Below, piece after piece: positions 36,081 through 47,163 of a stretch of 64,000 nt of DNA. The translations under genes were made by a program, and so were the position numbers. The notes below the pieces were generated by a model. That model was not told the DNA's origin and made no database searches. It worked only from the letters and a program-made list of their open reading frames with translations. The stretch is from NCBI RefSeq assembly GCF_019703515.2, contig NC_059351.1, forward strand, positions 18,631,501-18,695,500, given 5' to 3'. The stretch's first letter is position 1. Each line of letters starts with the position of its first letter. Source of the DNA: Myxocyprinus asiaticus. Its lineage: Eukaryota > Chordata > Actinopteri > Cypriniformes > Catostomidae.

Positions 36081-36337
36081 CTTTAAAAAGACGTGTCTTT
36101 AAAAAGACGTTCCGTGCGTGCCGCTCTTTTAGAGAAATATATACTCTTTTAGTGGAAAAAAGCTCTTTCAGAAAATATACTCTCTTGTTTTCTGCCGAAG
36201 TGCCCAGGGGAGTTCTCTGCAGTGCACAAGTGCAGAGGAGGGAGAAGCCGCTGAAATGCGCCATCAGATCCAGCAGAGGTGAATGAACAGTAGGATTCAG
36301 CTCAATGAGCATGACCGTTCGGCTCTGAAGAGAAAAT

Positions 36338-36493
36338 CTGAATGAGTGGTTGCATACCAGCTCCTTTTATACCCGGATGTCCGGGGGAGTGGCATGCAAA
36401 TACCACTCGCCAATTTTCATTGGCCTTTTATCAAAGACCAGAGGTGTCTCGGGCTCCCAAGAGTGACCCCTAGTGTCACTACATCGACACAAC
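36338..36493. repeat. DIRS inverted terminal repeat, 5' side
   Basis: Inverted partner of 33211-33366. On the outer side it continues into a different extension that ends TAGGGAACTG at 36520, next to LINE sequence. Unequal extensions beyond the shared ITR are characteristic of DIRS. Confidence 0.9.
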
Positions 36494-36520
36494 GTTGAGT
36501 GAGTGACAGATAGGGAACTG

Positions 36521-39235
36521 GACTCCCAGGTTCCATACTTGAGGAGAGAGAAAAGCATTAAGATTTCCGTAATCAGCATTACTGGCATCAAAATTGTCTG
36601 TAGGACCAAAGACAGTCACTTCTGTCTTATCTTCATTCAAAAATAAAAAGTTTTTGGCTAGCCAACATTTTATTTCCTCCAGGCAAGCTAGAAGAGATTG
36701 TATTGCAATGTGGTCATTTCGTTTAACCAGTAAGTAGATTTGAGTGTCATCAGCATAGAAGTGGTAGGAGATACCATGCTTTCTGATAATGGAACCCTGA
36801 GGGAGCATATATAGAGAATAAAGTGCTGGTGCAAGAATAGAGCCCTGTGGCACACCACAGGTAAGGTGGGCCACAGAAGAGGTAAATTTGCCCAGCTTGA
36901 CAGAGAACATTCTATAAGTTAAATAGGATTTAACCATTTAAGAACATTCCCTTTTAAGCCCACACGTGATTCTAGTCTGGAGAGCAGTATAGCATGATCA
37001 ACAGTATCAAATGCTGAAGTCAGATCTAAAAGAACTAAAATCACAGTATCATCGGAATCTGTATCTACTAAAATGTCATTTAAAATTCTAAGAAGAGCAG
37101 ATTCTGTGCAATGTGAAAATTTAAAACCAGACTGAAAGGTTTCAAAAATTTGGTTGTTCTTTAGAAATACCTGAAGCTGCATAAGCACAATCTTTTCCAT
37201 TATATTGGAAATAAAGGGTAAGACAGATTGGTCGGAAATTATTTAAAACAGATGCATCTAGTAAGGCTTCTTGAGCAAAGGAGTGACAGCTGCAATTTTG
37301 AGGCAGTCGGGGATGGACCCTGTAAATAGACATTTATTCAAAAAGGACACCAGACCAGGACCTACTGAGTCTACTATTTGTTGGAAGTACCGAGGATGAA
37401 TAATATCATGGAGGCAAAAGGAGGGTTTAAGACTGGCAGTTATTTCTATAGCTGTGTGTAACATGATAGGGTCGAAGGCATCCCATGAGGCTAGTGACTG
37501 CATTGAATTGAACTGTTCCTCAGCGCAAGGCATTAACTCCGATCTTAAGTTAGTAATTTTGTCACCAAAAAATCTCAAGGTGTTCAAAACAGAAGTTATA
37601 ACAGAAAACAAAACCATGGGACGATGGTGATTATTTGTAATTAAATTAGAAAAGTAAGCAGCCTTTGCTGATTTTACAGTTTTCTGATACGCCAATAAGC
37701 AGTCTTTCAATATTTCATAAGAAACCTGAAGTTTGTCCTTTTTCCATTTATGCTCAGCTCTTCTGCATGCTTGTCTAGAAGAGCGAGTAATGGAGTTGAG
37801 CCATGGTTCAGATCTGGATTTCGATTTACAGTGCTTAAGTGGTGCAGTAGCATTTAAAATGTCTACCTGGTGTTCAGCATCCAGATCGGGTAATGGAGAT
37901 TCAAGGGACAGTGATGTACTGGTCATATTAAATCGCTGATTGAAGTCCTCACAAAAATTAGGAGAGTAACAACAGACCAGTTCTTCATCTTGAGTTGCTC
38001 TTTGAGTGAGCATAGGGAGAGACATAAAATAATATCGGCAGGTGATCGGATAACAACGTATCTGAGACTTCTATATCAGCAATGGACAAACCATATGAAA
38101 GAACCAAGTCTAGAGTATCACCATGAATGTGTGTGGGGTCCTTTATCCACAGGACTAGATTAAAAGAGTCAATAAGGCTGAGGAACTCCTTCACTAATGG
38201 TTTTGACTGACAGCACACATGAATGTTAAAATCACCAACCAGTAAAAAGCGGTCACATTTTGTAGTAATATTTCCCATGAATTCGGTGAATTAATGTATA
38301 AAATCTTTCACTGAGTGTGGAGGTCGATAAACCACCGCTAGCATCACCGGTCCATTCCACTCCAGCTGTAATAGCTGAGCTTCGAAGCTAGAATACCCTG
38401 TACACGATACAGCCTGGTTTTGTAGAGTTTTTTTAAATGACCGCTAACCCACCCCCACGTCCAGTAAGTCGGGGGGCATTAAAACATTTACAGTCTACAA
38501 GAACCAGATCAGCAAAAGGACTTAAATCTCCCACATTTATCCAGGTTTCAGTAATGAACATGAAGTCCAACTTGTGAGTGGAGAAGAAGTTGTTAAGTAA
38601 AAATGTCTTGTTGACCAAGGAACATGCATTGATCAAGGCCATTTTCGGAGGAGAAATGACGCTGGAGGAGTGCCTATATCCAAGGAGCGGAGGTTTGCAG
38701 GAGTTACTCCACCCCGACGGAATCGGAGACTGATCCGTGGAGAGGGATCTCGGGAGGACGTGTTCAGGATTTCGGGGAGAATAGGTCAAAGCCAACGGAA
38801 GGGTAAATCCAGCAGGCACTATGCAAAAGAGGCGCTATGGTCCATCTTCCATGCATAGGAAACAGGGCTAGATAATTAACTAGCCTGCAAATGTGCTTTC
38901 AGTCTGATGGTGATCCCCCCTCATTTTCCGCGTCTTCTCCCGCATCTTCTCCTGCGCTTTCTGCGGGAAACACCGAGCGGCCACCGATGTAAGTCGTCAG
39001 GAACATCCAATTCAAAGCTCGCCCTCGGATTATTAATAAAGTTTTACAAATCCGCCTGATAATTATCCAATAAAGTGGTTTGAATGTCCAGGAGCGTCTG
39101 GCGATCGTATACCAGAAGCAACCAGCAATTAGAGACACATAGAAACATCCAAACAAACACACATATGGAGAGCACCAGACGGCATGCCACACACACTGAC
39201 CCATCCTGGAATCATATTGTGCTGAAATGCGCTAA
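36521..39235 (-). pseudogene. L2-clade LINE, 5' part: endonuclease and RT
   Basis: Minus strand. The 5' UTR lies around 39235-38830. The endonuclease starts in 38819-38433 (MALINACSLVNKTFLLNNFF, DFMFITETWI) and continues in another frame at 38278-37985 (RFLLVGDFNIH, SDHLPILF). Linker and early RT are in 38025-37258; the RT core is in 37200-36919 (LLDLTSAFDTVDHAILLSRL) and 36937-36521 (CGVPQGSILAPALYSLYMLP, then YHFYADDTQIYL with the FYADD box intact). Multiple frameshifts split the reading. The style of endonuclease and RT fits the L2 clade of the jockey superfamily. The RT frame is interrupted by the DIRS element after NLGV. The 5' boundary near 39235 is approximate. Confidence 0.85.
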
Positions 39236-39698
39236 TACTGTGTGGAGGATGTGGTAAGGGACCGTCTTTTATTGAAGAACAGAAGGTTCAACGTAAATGT
39301 TCAATAAGATGTTCAAAATTACACAGTTCCAACAATGTATGAATACAACCACTGAGTAATAAAGACAAGAAGTACAGGTGAAGGAAAAATAAATAAATAA
39401 TTTATTTATTAATTAAGGTGTTTGTCATGTGCAGATGAGAAGCACATGCTGCAGTTCGCAGCCAGACTGCAGTTCTGCTGCGCTCTCATTTTCTCTCTTC
39501 AGACTGAGTCAGTGGGCCAAACATACTCCTCATCATCATCTTTCTTCTTTTCTTCTATCTCTGTTTGTTGATTCTGTCTATCCTCCCTTTGAACCCCACA
39601 GCATTAACAAGCAATAACTGACCAACATACTGTTGATATTTAGACACCACTGTAAAATCAACGAGAGAGTGATAGAGAGCAACTTAAAGCAGAGTACA

Positions 39699-40883
39699 GG
39701 GGCCGGATTCACGAAATGTTCTTAAAAAGAAATTTCTTCTTAACTGCCATTTTCTTCTTAATTTGTAACTTAAGAAAAAAGTTACGAATATTTTGTATTC
39801 CTGAATAAACTTCTTAAGAAAGTTCCTATCTTTTTTCTTAAGATTGTTCTTAAGAAAAAGCTTAAGAAGCATTCAAATTCTCGAATTTTGTTTTCTTAAA
39901 TATCGTTGTAAATAACATCTTAGGATAGGACAAGTTAGGATAACCTCACAGTTGTCTTAAATTCTAAAAGGTAAGATGTTTAATGAATTTACAGGGTTTT
40001 TCATGTTGAGTCTTAAGTCGCAGTGGGCTGTTTATGTAGAAATGTTATTTTAGACCGAATAATGTTTTTGACTGTTTTGTGTTTAATTATATTTTTATTT
40101 TCAACTTGTAAACCATGTAAAGTTTATCACCAAATTCAAACAATAAATGTTGTTTTGAAGCTTCTTAATGTGGTAACCAATCATGCTAATGGATGCGCTG
40201 CATAGTGTGCTCTCTCCATGATATTTAGAGTTCATAAAAACATAATAATTATAACATTAGAAAGCTGAAACGTTCTTTTTCTCCCCCCATCCACACCCCT
40301 ATCGGAGTTGGGCACAGCGGAGACAGCCTTTACCACCCTTTCCCATTTACCCGCCTCTTACTTTCCGACATGATATTATTATCAAGCTTCCAAAGGAGAA
40401 CTTTTTCCTTGCAGTAATTTCCTCAGCGCTTGTCTACTGAAGTTTTTGTTTCTTTTCTTTTCCTCCATGCTAAATTAAAAGTTATCAAATGGTTAGCAGC
40501 ATGTTAATTCTCATTTGACTGTTAATGTCATTAAACTAACACATCTCACGCACTTTACATAAAAAAAAATTCTTGTGAGGTGCTTGCTACTTTAAAAAAA
40601 AAAAATGTTAATAGATAAATGTATCATAACAATTTACCAGTGTTGAAGTACTGAATTTGTTGTAGGCTATTAGACAAGGCAAGCCCATGAGCAGGCTGAT
40701 CAGACAACGTCAAAGCCTGTCTTTTTATTCTTAAGAAAAAAATTAAGATGTTCTTAAGAAAATATTTGAGAACTTCTTAAGAATTTTTCAAGAATTGCAC
40801 TTAGGAACGTTCTTACGAACTACTTATAATTTATCCTAAGAACGTAATTTTTTTCTTAAGAACATTTTCGTGAATCCAGCCCC
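39699..40883. mobile_element. TIR element dense in CTTAAG palindromes
   Basis: The left end GGGGCCGGATTCACGAAATG and the right end TTTTCGTGAATCCAGCCCC are inverted repeats. From each end about 150-200 bp is packed with variants of TTCTTAAGAA, in both arms. The centre is AT-rich, with no transposase. The likely role is a non-autonomous DNA transposon with many subterminal binding sites. The superfamily is unknown and the flanking duplication is unclear (possibly AGG). Confidence 0.75.
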
Positions 40884-40899
40884 AGGCCTTTTGTGGGTT

Positions 40900-42300
40900 T
40901 GTTTACTTTTGAATTTTTGCCAGTTGGAGTTTGAATTAACAAGTACTCTATTGGCCAATTTAGACACTCCATCAATCTAAATCTATGGATGATTATTTTT
41001 TTTATTGACCACGTGTACATGCACTTAAGAAAACAGTTTATTGCAGGAGTTTTGTAGAAAGATGCATCAGTTTTAGATGGTGTGCCAAGTAAAAAAACAA
41101 AACTTCTGTTAAACTCTTAAAAAAATTGTCTTGAGATTCCTGCGTTCTGCTCTATTCCTGATATTGTGTCTAACATTTTTTAGTGCAAGGACATGCTCAG
41201 TGTGAATGGCCCCTTTCAACTAAATTTTAATTACAACACAACGTCATTTGCTTAACAATGTTACACTGGGTTGATTTTAAGATACTAAAGTGGACGTAAC
41301 ACATGTGAAAGTCAGGTTATAGATCTGGTTACTTCTGAGTTACAAGTGCAGCTGGTTTCTGGTTTCACTGAACCAAATTTAGCACATGTGGTTTTGCTGC
41401 ACAGTAAGTGGGATTGCTAAAAGTAATGTGGGTGCTGGTGAAAAACAAACAATTAAAGAGAGATGTGGAAGTGAGACATAATGTTCCATTAACTCAACCG
41501 TCTGAGACTGTACATGTAAAATTCACGCTGAAAATAGTTCTCCCTTACACTGCTCATTGTCATACAATGAAAGGGATGATTTACTGAGGTAAAATAGCTT
41601 GTTTTGTCATATGAAGGTCATACTGGTGTAAATAGTTCTGGTACAGGTTTTGTGTTTTTCTGGCCCAATTCTGAAAGGCAGTTTTCTGGTGTGAGAGGTC
41701 ATGAGATCTTCATCAGACCAAGGCAAGAACAATTAGCGGTGGATTCTGCTGCGGTTTGCATTCCTCATCTCTGCTTACTGAAAACAAAACCTGCAAATAA
41801 CGTGCCACAGGGTCGTCTACCTCGAGCTGTATTATTGTTTAGCTTGTGCTATAGACAAACTGTCTACTCTTTGAGTGAAAAAAGAATGTTTCTGTTTGTG
41901 CTAAATAAACGAGAAAGAGACAGTATTGAGTTTCGGGTATATAGAAGATTAAAGTTGACTTCTTGGTAAAGACAGCTGCGAATTTTGCAAGACTAAGGTA
42001 GATCTGAGGGGCATAAAAGGGGAGTAAAACAATCACAGTTTTCTTGCTTTGCCTTGTAAATTAAACAATGTTTAAGTCAAACTGTGTTCAAATCACTACG
42101 TATCATTGACTGAGCAAATACTGCTAATGATATAAAGATATCAGTCATTTTAGGTGGAAAACCATTAAGACGGTAAAGTAATTGTTGAAACACTCATGTG
42201 ATGATTCAGTAACAAGGTCACAAGGAACACTGTTTAATGCACAATAAAAAATGTTTGTGCAGTTGTTGGTGCGTCTGCTGTTGTACTTACACCGAACAGC
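40900..42300. other. Unassigned intergenic sequence
   Basis: No gene with recognisable domains. A 121-codon plus-strand frame (41604-41969) has no known motif and is bordered by stop-rich DNA; I treat it as chance. Confidence 0.35.
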
Positions 42301-42311
42301 CACAACATTAA

Positions 42312-42900
42312 AGAGCCCATATTATGCTAATTTGCAGGTTCATGATTTTATTTTGGGGGTCTACTAGAATAGGTTTACATGCTTTAATGTTCAAAAAACA
42401 CATTATTTTTCTCATACTGTAAATTTCTGCTAAACCTATTTTCATCCTCTGGCTCAAACACTCTAAATTAGCTCCTATCTCTTTAAAGCCCCCCTTTCTG
42501 AAAAGTCCAGTCTGCTCTGATTGGTCAGCTGGCATTGTCTGTAGTGATTGGTCAACCGCATAGAGTATGTATCAGAAATGTAACTCCCCTTACCATAACT
42601 GAGTTTCAGGCTTCCTTAACAGCTGTAAACACTACTGTAACTATGGTAAAATTGGCGTCAGTTTTTGCCGTACCAGTTTGTGTCCGATAATGAAAGTTTG
42701 GAAGAACAAGCTGATCGACCCGAACCACCTTTACAAGCACGATTTGAGCAAGACATTTCACAGTGGTAAGTTTTTGTAGCTTACTTACAAGTACACTGTT
42801 GATTATTGTGAACCTATCAAAGCTTCAAATAAAAGACACGTAGTGCATCTTAGTTAGTCATCTTTTGCTGGAATGGGTGTAGCCAAACTTTTTCGCCCGA
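42312..42900. mobile_element. Probable dispersed DNA-transposon-like repeat
   Basis: Begins AGAGCCCATATTATGC and contains TCTGCTCTGATTGGTCAGCT, text that I recall as high-copy in cyprinid genomes. No paired terminus is seen within the window. Non-coding. Confidence 0.4.
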
Positions 42901-42934
42901 GTTGTGAATAGAGAACAGAGGCTTACTCCCGGTT

Positions 42935-43632
42935 GGACATTACCGGGGGGTATTAGAGAGTGCCATGTCTGGCCGGAGTTGTTGGTCATCAATAGTTTTC
43001 ACTTAGTCAAAGTTGTGCTTAAGGGTTTCGTCTCGCAACTGCTCCAGCGGGAAATCTTTCGGGAAATCCTCTAAGGACGAGAGGAGCCAAACCCTCCCCA
43101 CCACTTACATCATCCTGACGTGGAGCGGAGGTAGACGGCCCCGGCACCGCCTCCCCCACCATGGCATCGCACATCTCACACCTCATGATTTTCTTGCAGG
43201 ACCCATCCACACATATTCCCTTCAATAAAGTTGTAAATTCAGGCCAATTATTTCCCAAAATTTGTGGATGGGTGAGACGGGAACTAACCGCATCATCGAC
43301 TCTATACTTTTGTCCATGAAATTTAATGATGAGAGACACTAGAGGATAATTAGGTGCACACACCTCACCTTCATCCTCTGTCCTGTGCCCAAAGCCTCGT
43401 CTTGAACCAAACCTTGGTGGATAGTGGTTTGATTACAACCAGCATCCACCAAGGCTTGACATGTACTCCCTCTGATACTCACAGGTATCCGGTACATTCC
43501 AGCTCGATCGGGGGCAGCCAGTGGGGTGTCGGGGACCCAGACCAACGTTCCCAGTTCCATTACGGGGCATTGGTCCTGGAAGTGCCCTGGCTCCCCGCAA
43601 CTCCAGCAAGCAGGCCCAGATGCTATGCCCAC
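42935..43632 (-). pseudogene. Gypsy gag zinc knuckle and protease, 3' part
   Basis: The minus frame from 43632 encodes a CCHC knuckle, CWSCGEPGHFQDQC, followed by VPVSIRG-type protease sequence with LVDAGCNQTTIHQ. The catalytic triplet is D-A-G instead of D-S/T-G. The next minus frame (43363-43019) continues with protease C-terminal text, SLIIKFHGQKYRVDDAVSSRL, and the start of a linker. Frames are shifted against each other and the element breaks off near 42935, before RT. Its N-terminal gag lies at 45785-46680, displaced by the insert 43633-45784. Confidence 0.8.
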
Positions 43633-43901
43633 TGTTGGGCCTCATATATTCAGATAGAAGACAAGGCAGGCCTAACACAGTCGTAAAGCCTGACTGAGGC
43701 CTACACACAAAGTCATAAATCTTACTGATAAAAACCGCACCAAAATCAAACAAAGGGAGTCCAAAACAGACTACAAATCCCATGAAGCCTTGCTCACTAA
43801 AGGATCGAACTCTCAACTCCTATTGGATGAGGCACATGACAGAACACCCCTCAACCATGACGTCATCATGAGTAGAAATACCTCTGAGATCCTTCTGGGC
43901 A

Positions 43902-44336
43902 TTGCTTCCAGCAACTTTGCTTGCCGTGTGTAGACGCAGCTCATCGCTGCTCTCAGGTGTAGCCTCGTGGCACAAGGAAGTAACGTATGACTTGAAACTG
44001 TGGCCATACAATCTCCATCTCACTGGACGAGTTGAGATTACTCTGTGTTCCACCGAACACTCTAACGGATCCAAAGGAGACCGCCGAGCAATCTGCATCT
44101 TCATCCGTTTGCCTGCAGAAGTGAAGAAAGAAGATTTTTCTTCCCTCTTCAACCAAGTCAACGTCGCTGATTTCTCAGCCAGCCTGCCGAGAATCAGCAG
44201 CCGTACCGCCCACCGACAGAGCGAGGAAACAGCCTCCCGTCATCACCCGAGCCTTGAGGAACCGAGTCGGAGTCAAACGACGGATGAACACACATTCTAC
44301 CTGCATCCTCATGCGATTCAAGTAAGAGATTTATGA
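43902..44336 (+). CDS. Uncharacterised 144-codon ORF inside the long LTR-like insert
   Basis: An ATG-initiated frame of 144 codons starting MLPATLLAVCRRSSSLLSGV, with a mixed central part (LTGRVEITLCSTEHSNG) and a Ser/Arg/His-rich C-terminus. I recognise no domain. It is open in a 2.1-kb region that otherwise lacks long frames, but a frame of this length can occur by chance in GC-balanced DNA. If real it would be a protein encoded within a terminal repeat. Confidence 0.2.
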   Translation: MLPATLLAVCRRSSSLLSGVASWHKEVTYDLKLWPYNLHLTGRVEITLCSTEHSNGSKGDRRAICIFIRLPAEVKKEDFSSLFNQVNVADFSASLPRISSRTAHRQSEETASRHHPSLEEPSRSQTTDEHTFYLHPHAIQVRDL

Positions 44337-45299
44337 CTGGGCAGAGATAGAATATTATAGTGTGTTATTCTTGTGTATCAAGGTTATTGCTTGTACAGTT
44401 TACGGACTGCCGAGTCCGCTCCTTGCTGCTAATAATACTTAAGGTATTACTGTAACGTACTGTTATCACGAATGAGATATATGCTGTGTTGTAGTCCAAC
44501 CACATTGGACTGTTGTATATTTCCGCCATCGCGGGTGAGACGGCACACTGAGTTTATCCATTAAAGAACCAAAGACCGCGTGACGGTTTATAAGCCGTTC
44601 ACCACATCTCTAAGTGATATACTAACAGCTGCTTTCTCTCCCACGATCGCGAAACCGGCTTTGGTGCCGCCACTTTATTCTCTCTCTCTCTCATACTAAC
44701 AACACACACATGCGACCATTCACAAACATTCCCGCACACACTTTTGGCTAGTAGATAACTTAGTGATAAAGCTCAGCTTTGTCCCTAAGTTATTGTACAA
44801 GCAGAGACGCGGTAAACGGGCAGACGCCATTAACCGGCTTCTCTCCGCCCACATTCGCAGCCATATTCTCTGGCCGGAAATCTTGCGTGATGTACTCTCC
44901 ACGAGAGTCACGTCCGCCATTTTGTGCGCTTCACTCATTACACACACACACACACCCATTCACACTAACACACACACATACCTTCCTCTCATGTGTTATA
45001 GGCTTATTTTGGTTACCATATCTAATCATGTCACTGTTTAGTTTGTAGTTGTAAGTCTGAAGTTTATTGACTGCATTGTATTGATTATTAATTGATATTA
45101 CTGCATAAATAAACTTTGTTATATTTCAAAGAGAAGTGTTTTGGCTTGTTTTGCATACACCTGTGTCAAAGGCTGGCAGGGGATGGCAATGCTCGGATTC
45201 AAGCCTTCGTTGCTTCTTTTTTTGAAGGTTGATGTTCTCCGGATGTCGATTTTCCTAAGAGAACAATATAATATTGAGACTGTTATACTGTCTGGTTAT

Positions 45300-45610
45300 T
45301 AGTCCTTAATTCCTGGGTGGTGCACCTGCGATATTAATCCTTATTAATATTCTATTGATTTTTGATAATTGATAATTATCTTTGATTGTTGAATTTATAG
45401 GATCAATAAGCTAGTGTTAATTCTAATCAATGTTTCATTGATTTTAATAGTTAATGATTATCTTTGATAATTAATATTATGTTGAATTTGATAATTGATG
45501 GTTATCTTTGATGATTGTTGATTTAAAGGATTAAAAATCTAACACTGATTCTCATCAATGTTCTATTGATTTTAATAATTAATAATTATCTTTGATAATT
45601 ATTGATTATT
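45300..45610 (+). repeat. Degenerate tandem repeats of an AT-rich unit
   Basis: Four imperfect units share ATTGATTTTAATAATTAATA and ATTATCTTTGATAATT phrases, spaced roughly 60-130 bp apart. They lie in the 3' third of the long LTR-like insert, after the poly(A) signal. Each unit can form small hairpins. Confidence 0.75.
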
Positions 45611-45784
45611 GCTAATAACCAAACCCGCTCCTGAACGTAGTGCACAACATTAATGGTGCCCTGTGTGAGGCTTTAATGAGTTAGATTCTATTATTTAATT
45701 TAAATATGAATTAATAATGAATAAGAAATAATTATTCATTATTGCTGATAGTAACACTGATCTAAACAACCACTAGCACCTACA

Positions 45785-46690
45785 CCACACCCATGGCAGC
45801 GGATTCACCAACCTGGGGGGAAGAGCGAGAAGAGACAGGGGGAACCAACGGCTGGACGAACCCCCATGACTGGGGAGCTAGTTTGTGGGTAATCGTCCCC
45901 CGTTTCCGGGGAAAAGGGGTGGGGCGGGGACCAGAGATGGGGGTTAGACACAGAGAGAGAGCGAGGACCACGGATATGCGGCCATAGGGTCCATAGCCAG
46001 CTGGACGGCCTCCTCCAGCGATGTCAGATGGTGGCACTGGACCCATTCCGCTATTCCGGTCAGCAGACGAAGGATGAACAGTTCCAGCACCACCAGATCG
46101 ATGACTTCCTCGGTGTCACGCTCTGCCAGCAGCAACTTCCTGCAGGTGTCACAGAGCTGTTGGGCGAACACAAACGGGCGACCACACTCGCTCAGCGTTA
46201 GCGAGAGGAAGTGCTGCCCATGTTGCTCTGGGCTGCGGCCGACCCATTGCAAGATGGATATCTATAAGTCCATGTACACTAGGAGGTTAGCTGCAGACAG
46301 ATGTTGGTCTGCAAGATGGGCTCCCCGGACAACAGCGGGAGGAGGCGGGCCACCCACTGAGACTTCAGCCATTTACACACCTCTGCAGTCTGCTCAAATA
46401 GTTCTATGAATGCCTCCAGTTCATCATGCGGGCCCATTTTCATGAGGGTGATCAGAGGCATATAAGTTGGTGGGTGCGGGGTCGCAGCTGGGCCTTCCCC
46501 CTGGTGTAGAAAGCTCCGGAACACCTGCCGGTCCTGAGCTTGAGCTCAGAGAATCACCTGGAAATGCTGATCCTGGTCTCAAGATAACTCAAGCAGGGCC
46601 TGTTGTTGATCCTGATGCATGCTGGTGAGGGATTTGATGACTTTGGCCAATGGCGAGGACTCCATTACAGTGTACTAGCTTCCAAAAAAG
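45785..46690 (-). pseudogene. Gypsy gag, N-terminal part, SCAN-like
   Basis: The minus strand from about 46665 begins ESSPLAKVIKSLTSMHQDQQ, then (46524-46279) MPLITLMKMGPHDELEAFIE with LFEQTAEVC, then (46252-45944) QWVGRSPEQHGQHFLSLTLS and LVVLELFILRLLTGIAEWVQ, then (46046-45780) a Pro/Arg-rich tail. This order matches the SCAN-like capsid of fish Gypsy elements. At least two in-frame stops and frame changes break it. The N-terminus lies just after a primer-binding-site sequence at 46708-46692, as in an intact element. Confidence 0.8.
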
Positions 46691-46691
46691 T

Positions 46692-46708
46692 CCCAGGTTT
46701 CGGCACCA
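46692..46708 (-). other. Primer-binding site leading into the Gypsy gag
   Basis: TGGTGCCGAAACCTGGG on the minus strand, the tRNA-complementary site that follows a 5' LTR in these Gypsy elements. It abuts the start of a plus-oriented LTR at 46710 instead of the end of a minus-oriented one. Confidence 0.75.
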
Positions 46709-46709
46709 C

Positions 46710-46958
46710 TGTAACAGGTTGTAATGAGCAGGAGGGCAGGGCCGGGCCATGAGTCCACATGGCCCCCAATCGGGCTAATCAGCCGAGGAGAGGGATAGGG
46801 CCGAGCCGGATGCGGCAGTTCAGCAGAGAGAGAGCCATACGCAGCTGCCATGTGTGTGTTTGTGTTTTGTAACTTTTTGTTTAAGTTTTCATTAAAATAT
46901 TACTTTGATGCTTTGTCTGGTTCCTGCCTACTCCTTGCCCATATTTACACTTGTTACA
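46710..46958 (+). mobile_element. Gypsy LTR in plus orientation
   Basis: Runs from TGTAACAGGTTGTAATGAGC to ACTTGTTACA. It contains ATTAAAATATT near its 3' part as a likely poly(A) signal and is followed directly by TGGTGCCGAAACCTGGG (46960-46976), a primer-binding site in the plus direction. The LTR therefore has primer sites facing outward on both sides. Confidence 0.75.
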
Positions 46959-47002
46959 TTGGTGCCGAAACCTGGGAAGAAGGAGGGATGGCCTGGAGCG
47001 GT

Positions 47003-47159
47003 GGAGCCGCTGCCAGGGGCGGAGGGGCTCACTACCGGCCACCAGAACATGGAGGGGCGTTCCATCCACCAGGGGACTGGCTCTGACACCTGGCAGATGG
47101 AACGCCCCTCCGAGTTCTGGCAGCCAGTAGCGAGCCCCTCCGCCCCAGGCAACGGCTCC
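47003..47159. repeat. Imperfect palindrome with ~65-bp GC-rich arms
   Basis: The arm 47003-47067 (GGAGCCGCTGCCAGGGGCGG...) is the near-complete inverted complement of 47096-47159 (...CCGCCCCAGGCAACGGCTCC), separated by about 28 bp. It would extrude or fold as a strong hairpin. It lies inside the internal region that follows the plus-oriented primer site. Confidence 0.85.
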
Positions 47160-47163
47160 TCCA

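Larger units (their letters stand above)
33168..36520 (-). mobile_element. DIRS-type retrotransposon inserted in the L2 LINE
   Basis: A 3353-bp element on the minus strand with inverted terminal repeats, gag, RT and RNase H, but no tyrosine recombinase. Both junctions with the LINE can be set to the base: the LINE reading resumes across the insertion with no target duplication, as expected for DIRS elements, which integrate by recombinase rather than integrase. ITRs, internal complementary region and coding parts are listed separately. It is younger than the LINE it interrupts. Confidence 0.9.
43633..45784 (+). mobile_element. Long LTR-like insert with 4-bp TSD in Gypsy gag
   Basis: The insert begins TGTTGGGCC and ends ACCTACA (TG...CA). 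CCAC flanks both sides (43629-43632 and 45785-45788), and without the insert and one CCAC the Gypsy gag reading is continuous. A poly(A) signal (AATAAA near 45107) and a late T-rich, repeat-bearing portion suggest an LTR read on the plus strand. At 2152 bp it would be unusually long for a solo LTR, and a 4-bp duplication fits some retrovirus-like families. No RT, integrase or envelope is seen. It could instead be a non-autonomous element without repeated ends. Confidence 0.65.

Noticed and set aside
41604..41969. 121-codon plus-strand frame as a host gene
   Set aside because: No domain, no splice or promoter context, and flanked by stop-rich AT DNA.
45300..45610. CRISPR-like array
   Set aside because: Repeats are imperfect and AT-rich, spacing is irregular and the setting is a vertebrate LTR-like insert.
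46074..46409. Plus-strand frames of 64-111 codons around 45793-47261
   Set aside because: They are shadows of minus-strand Gypsy gag or of the palindrome and show no domains.
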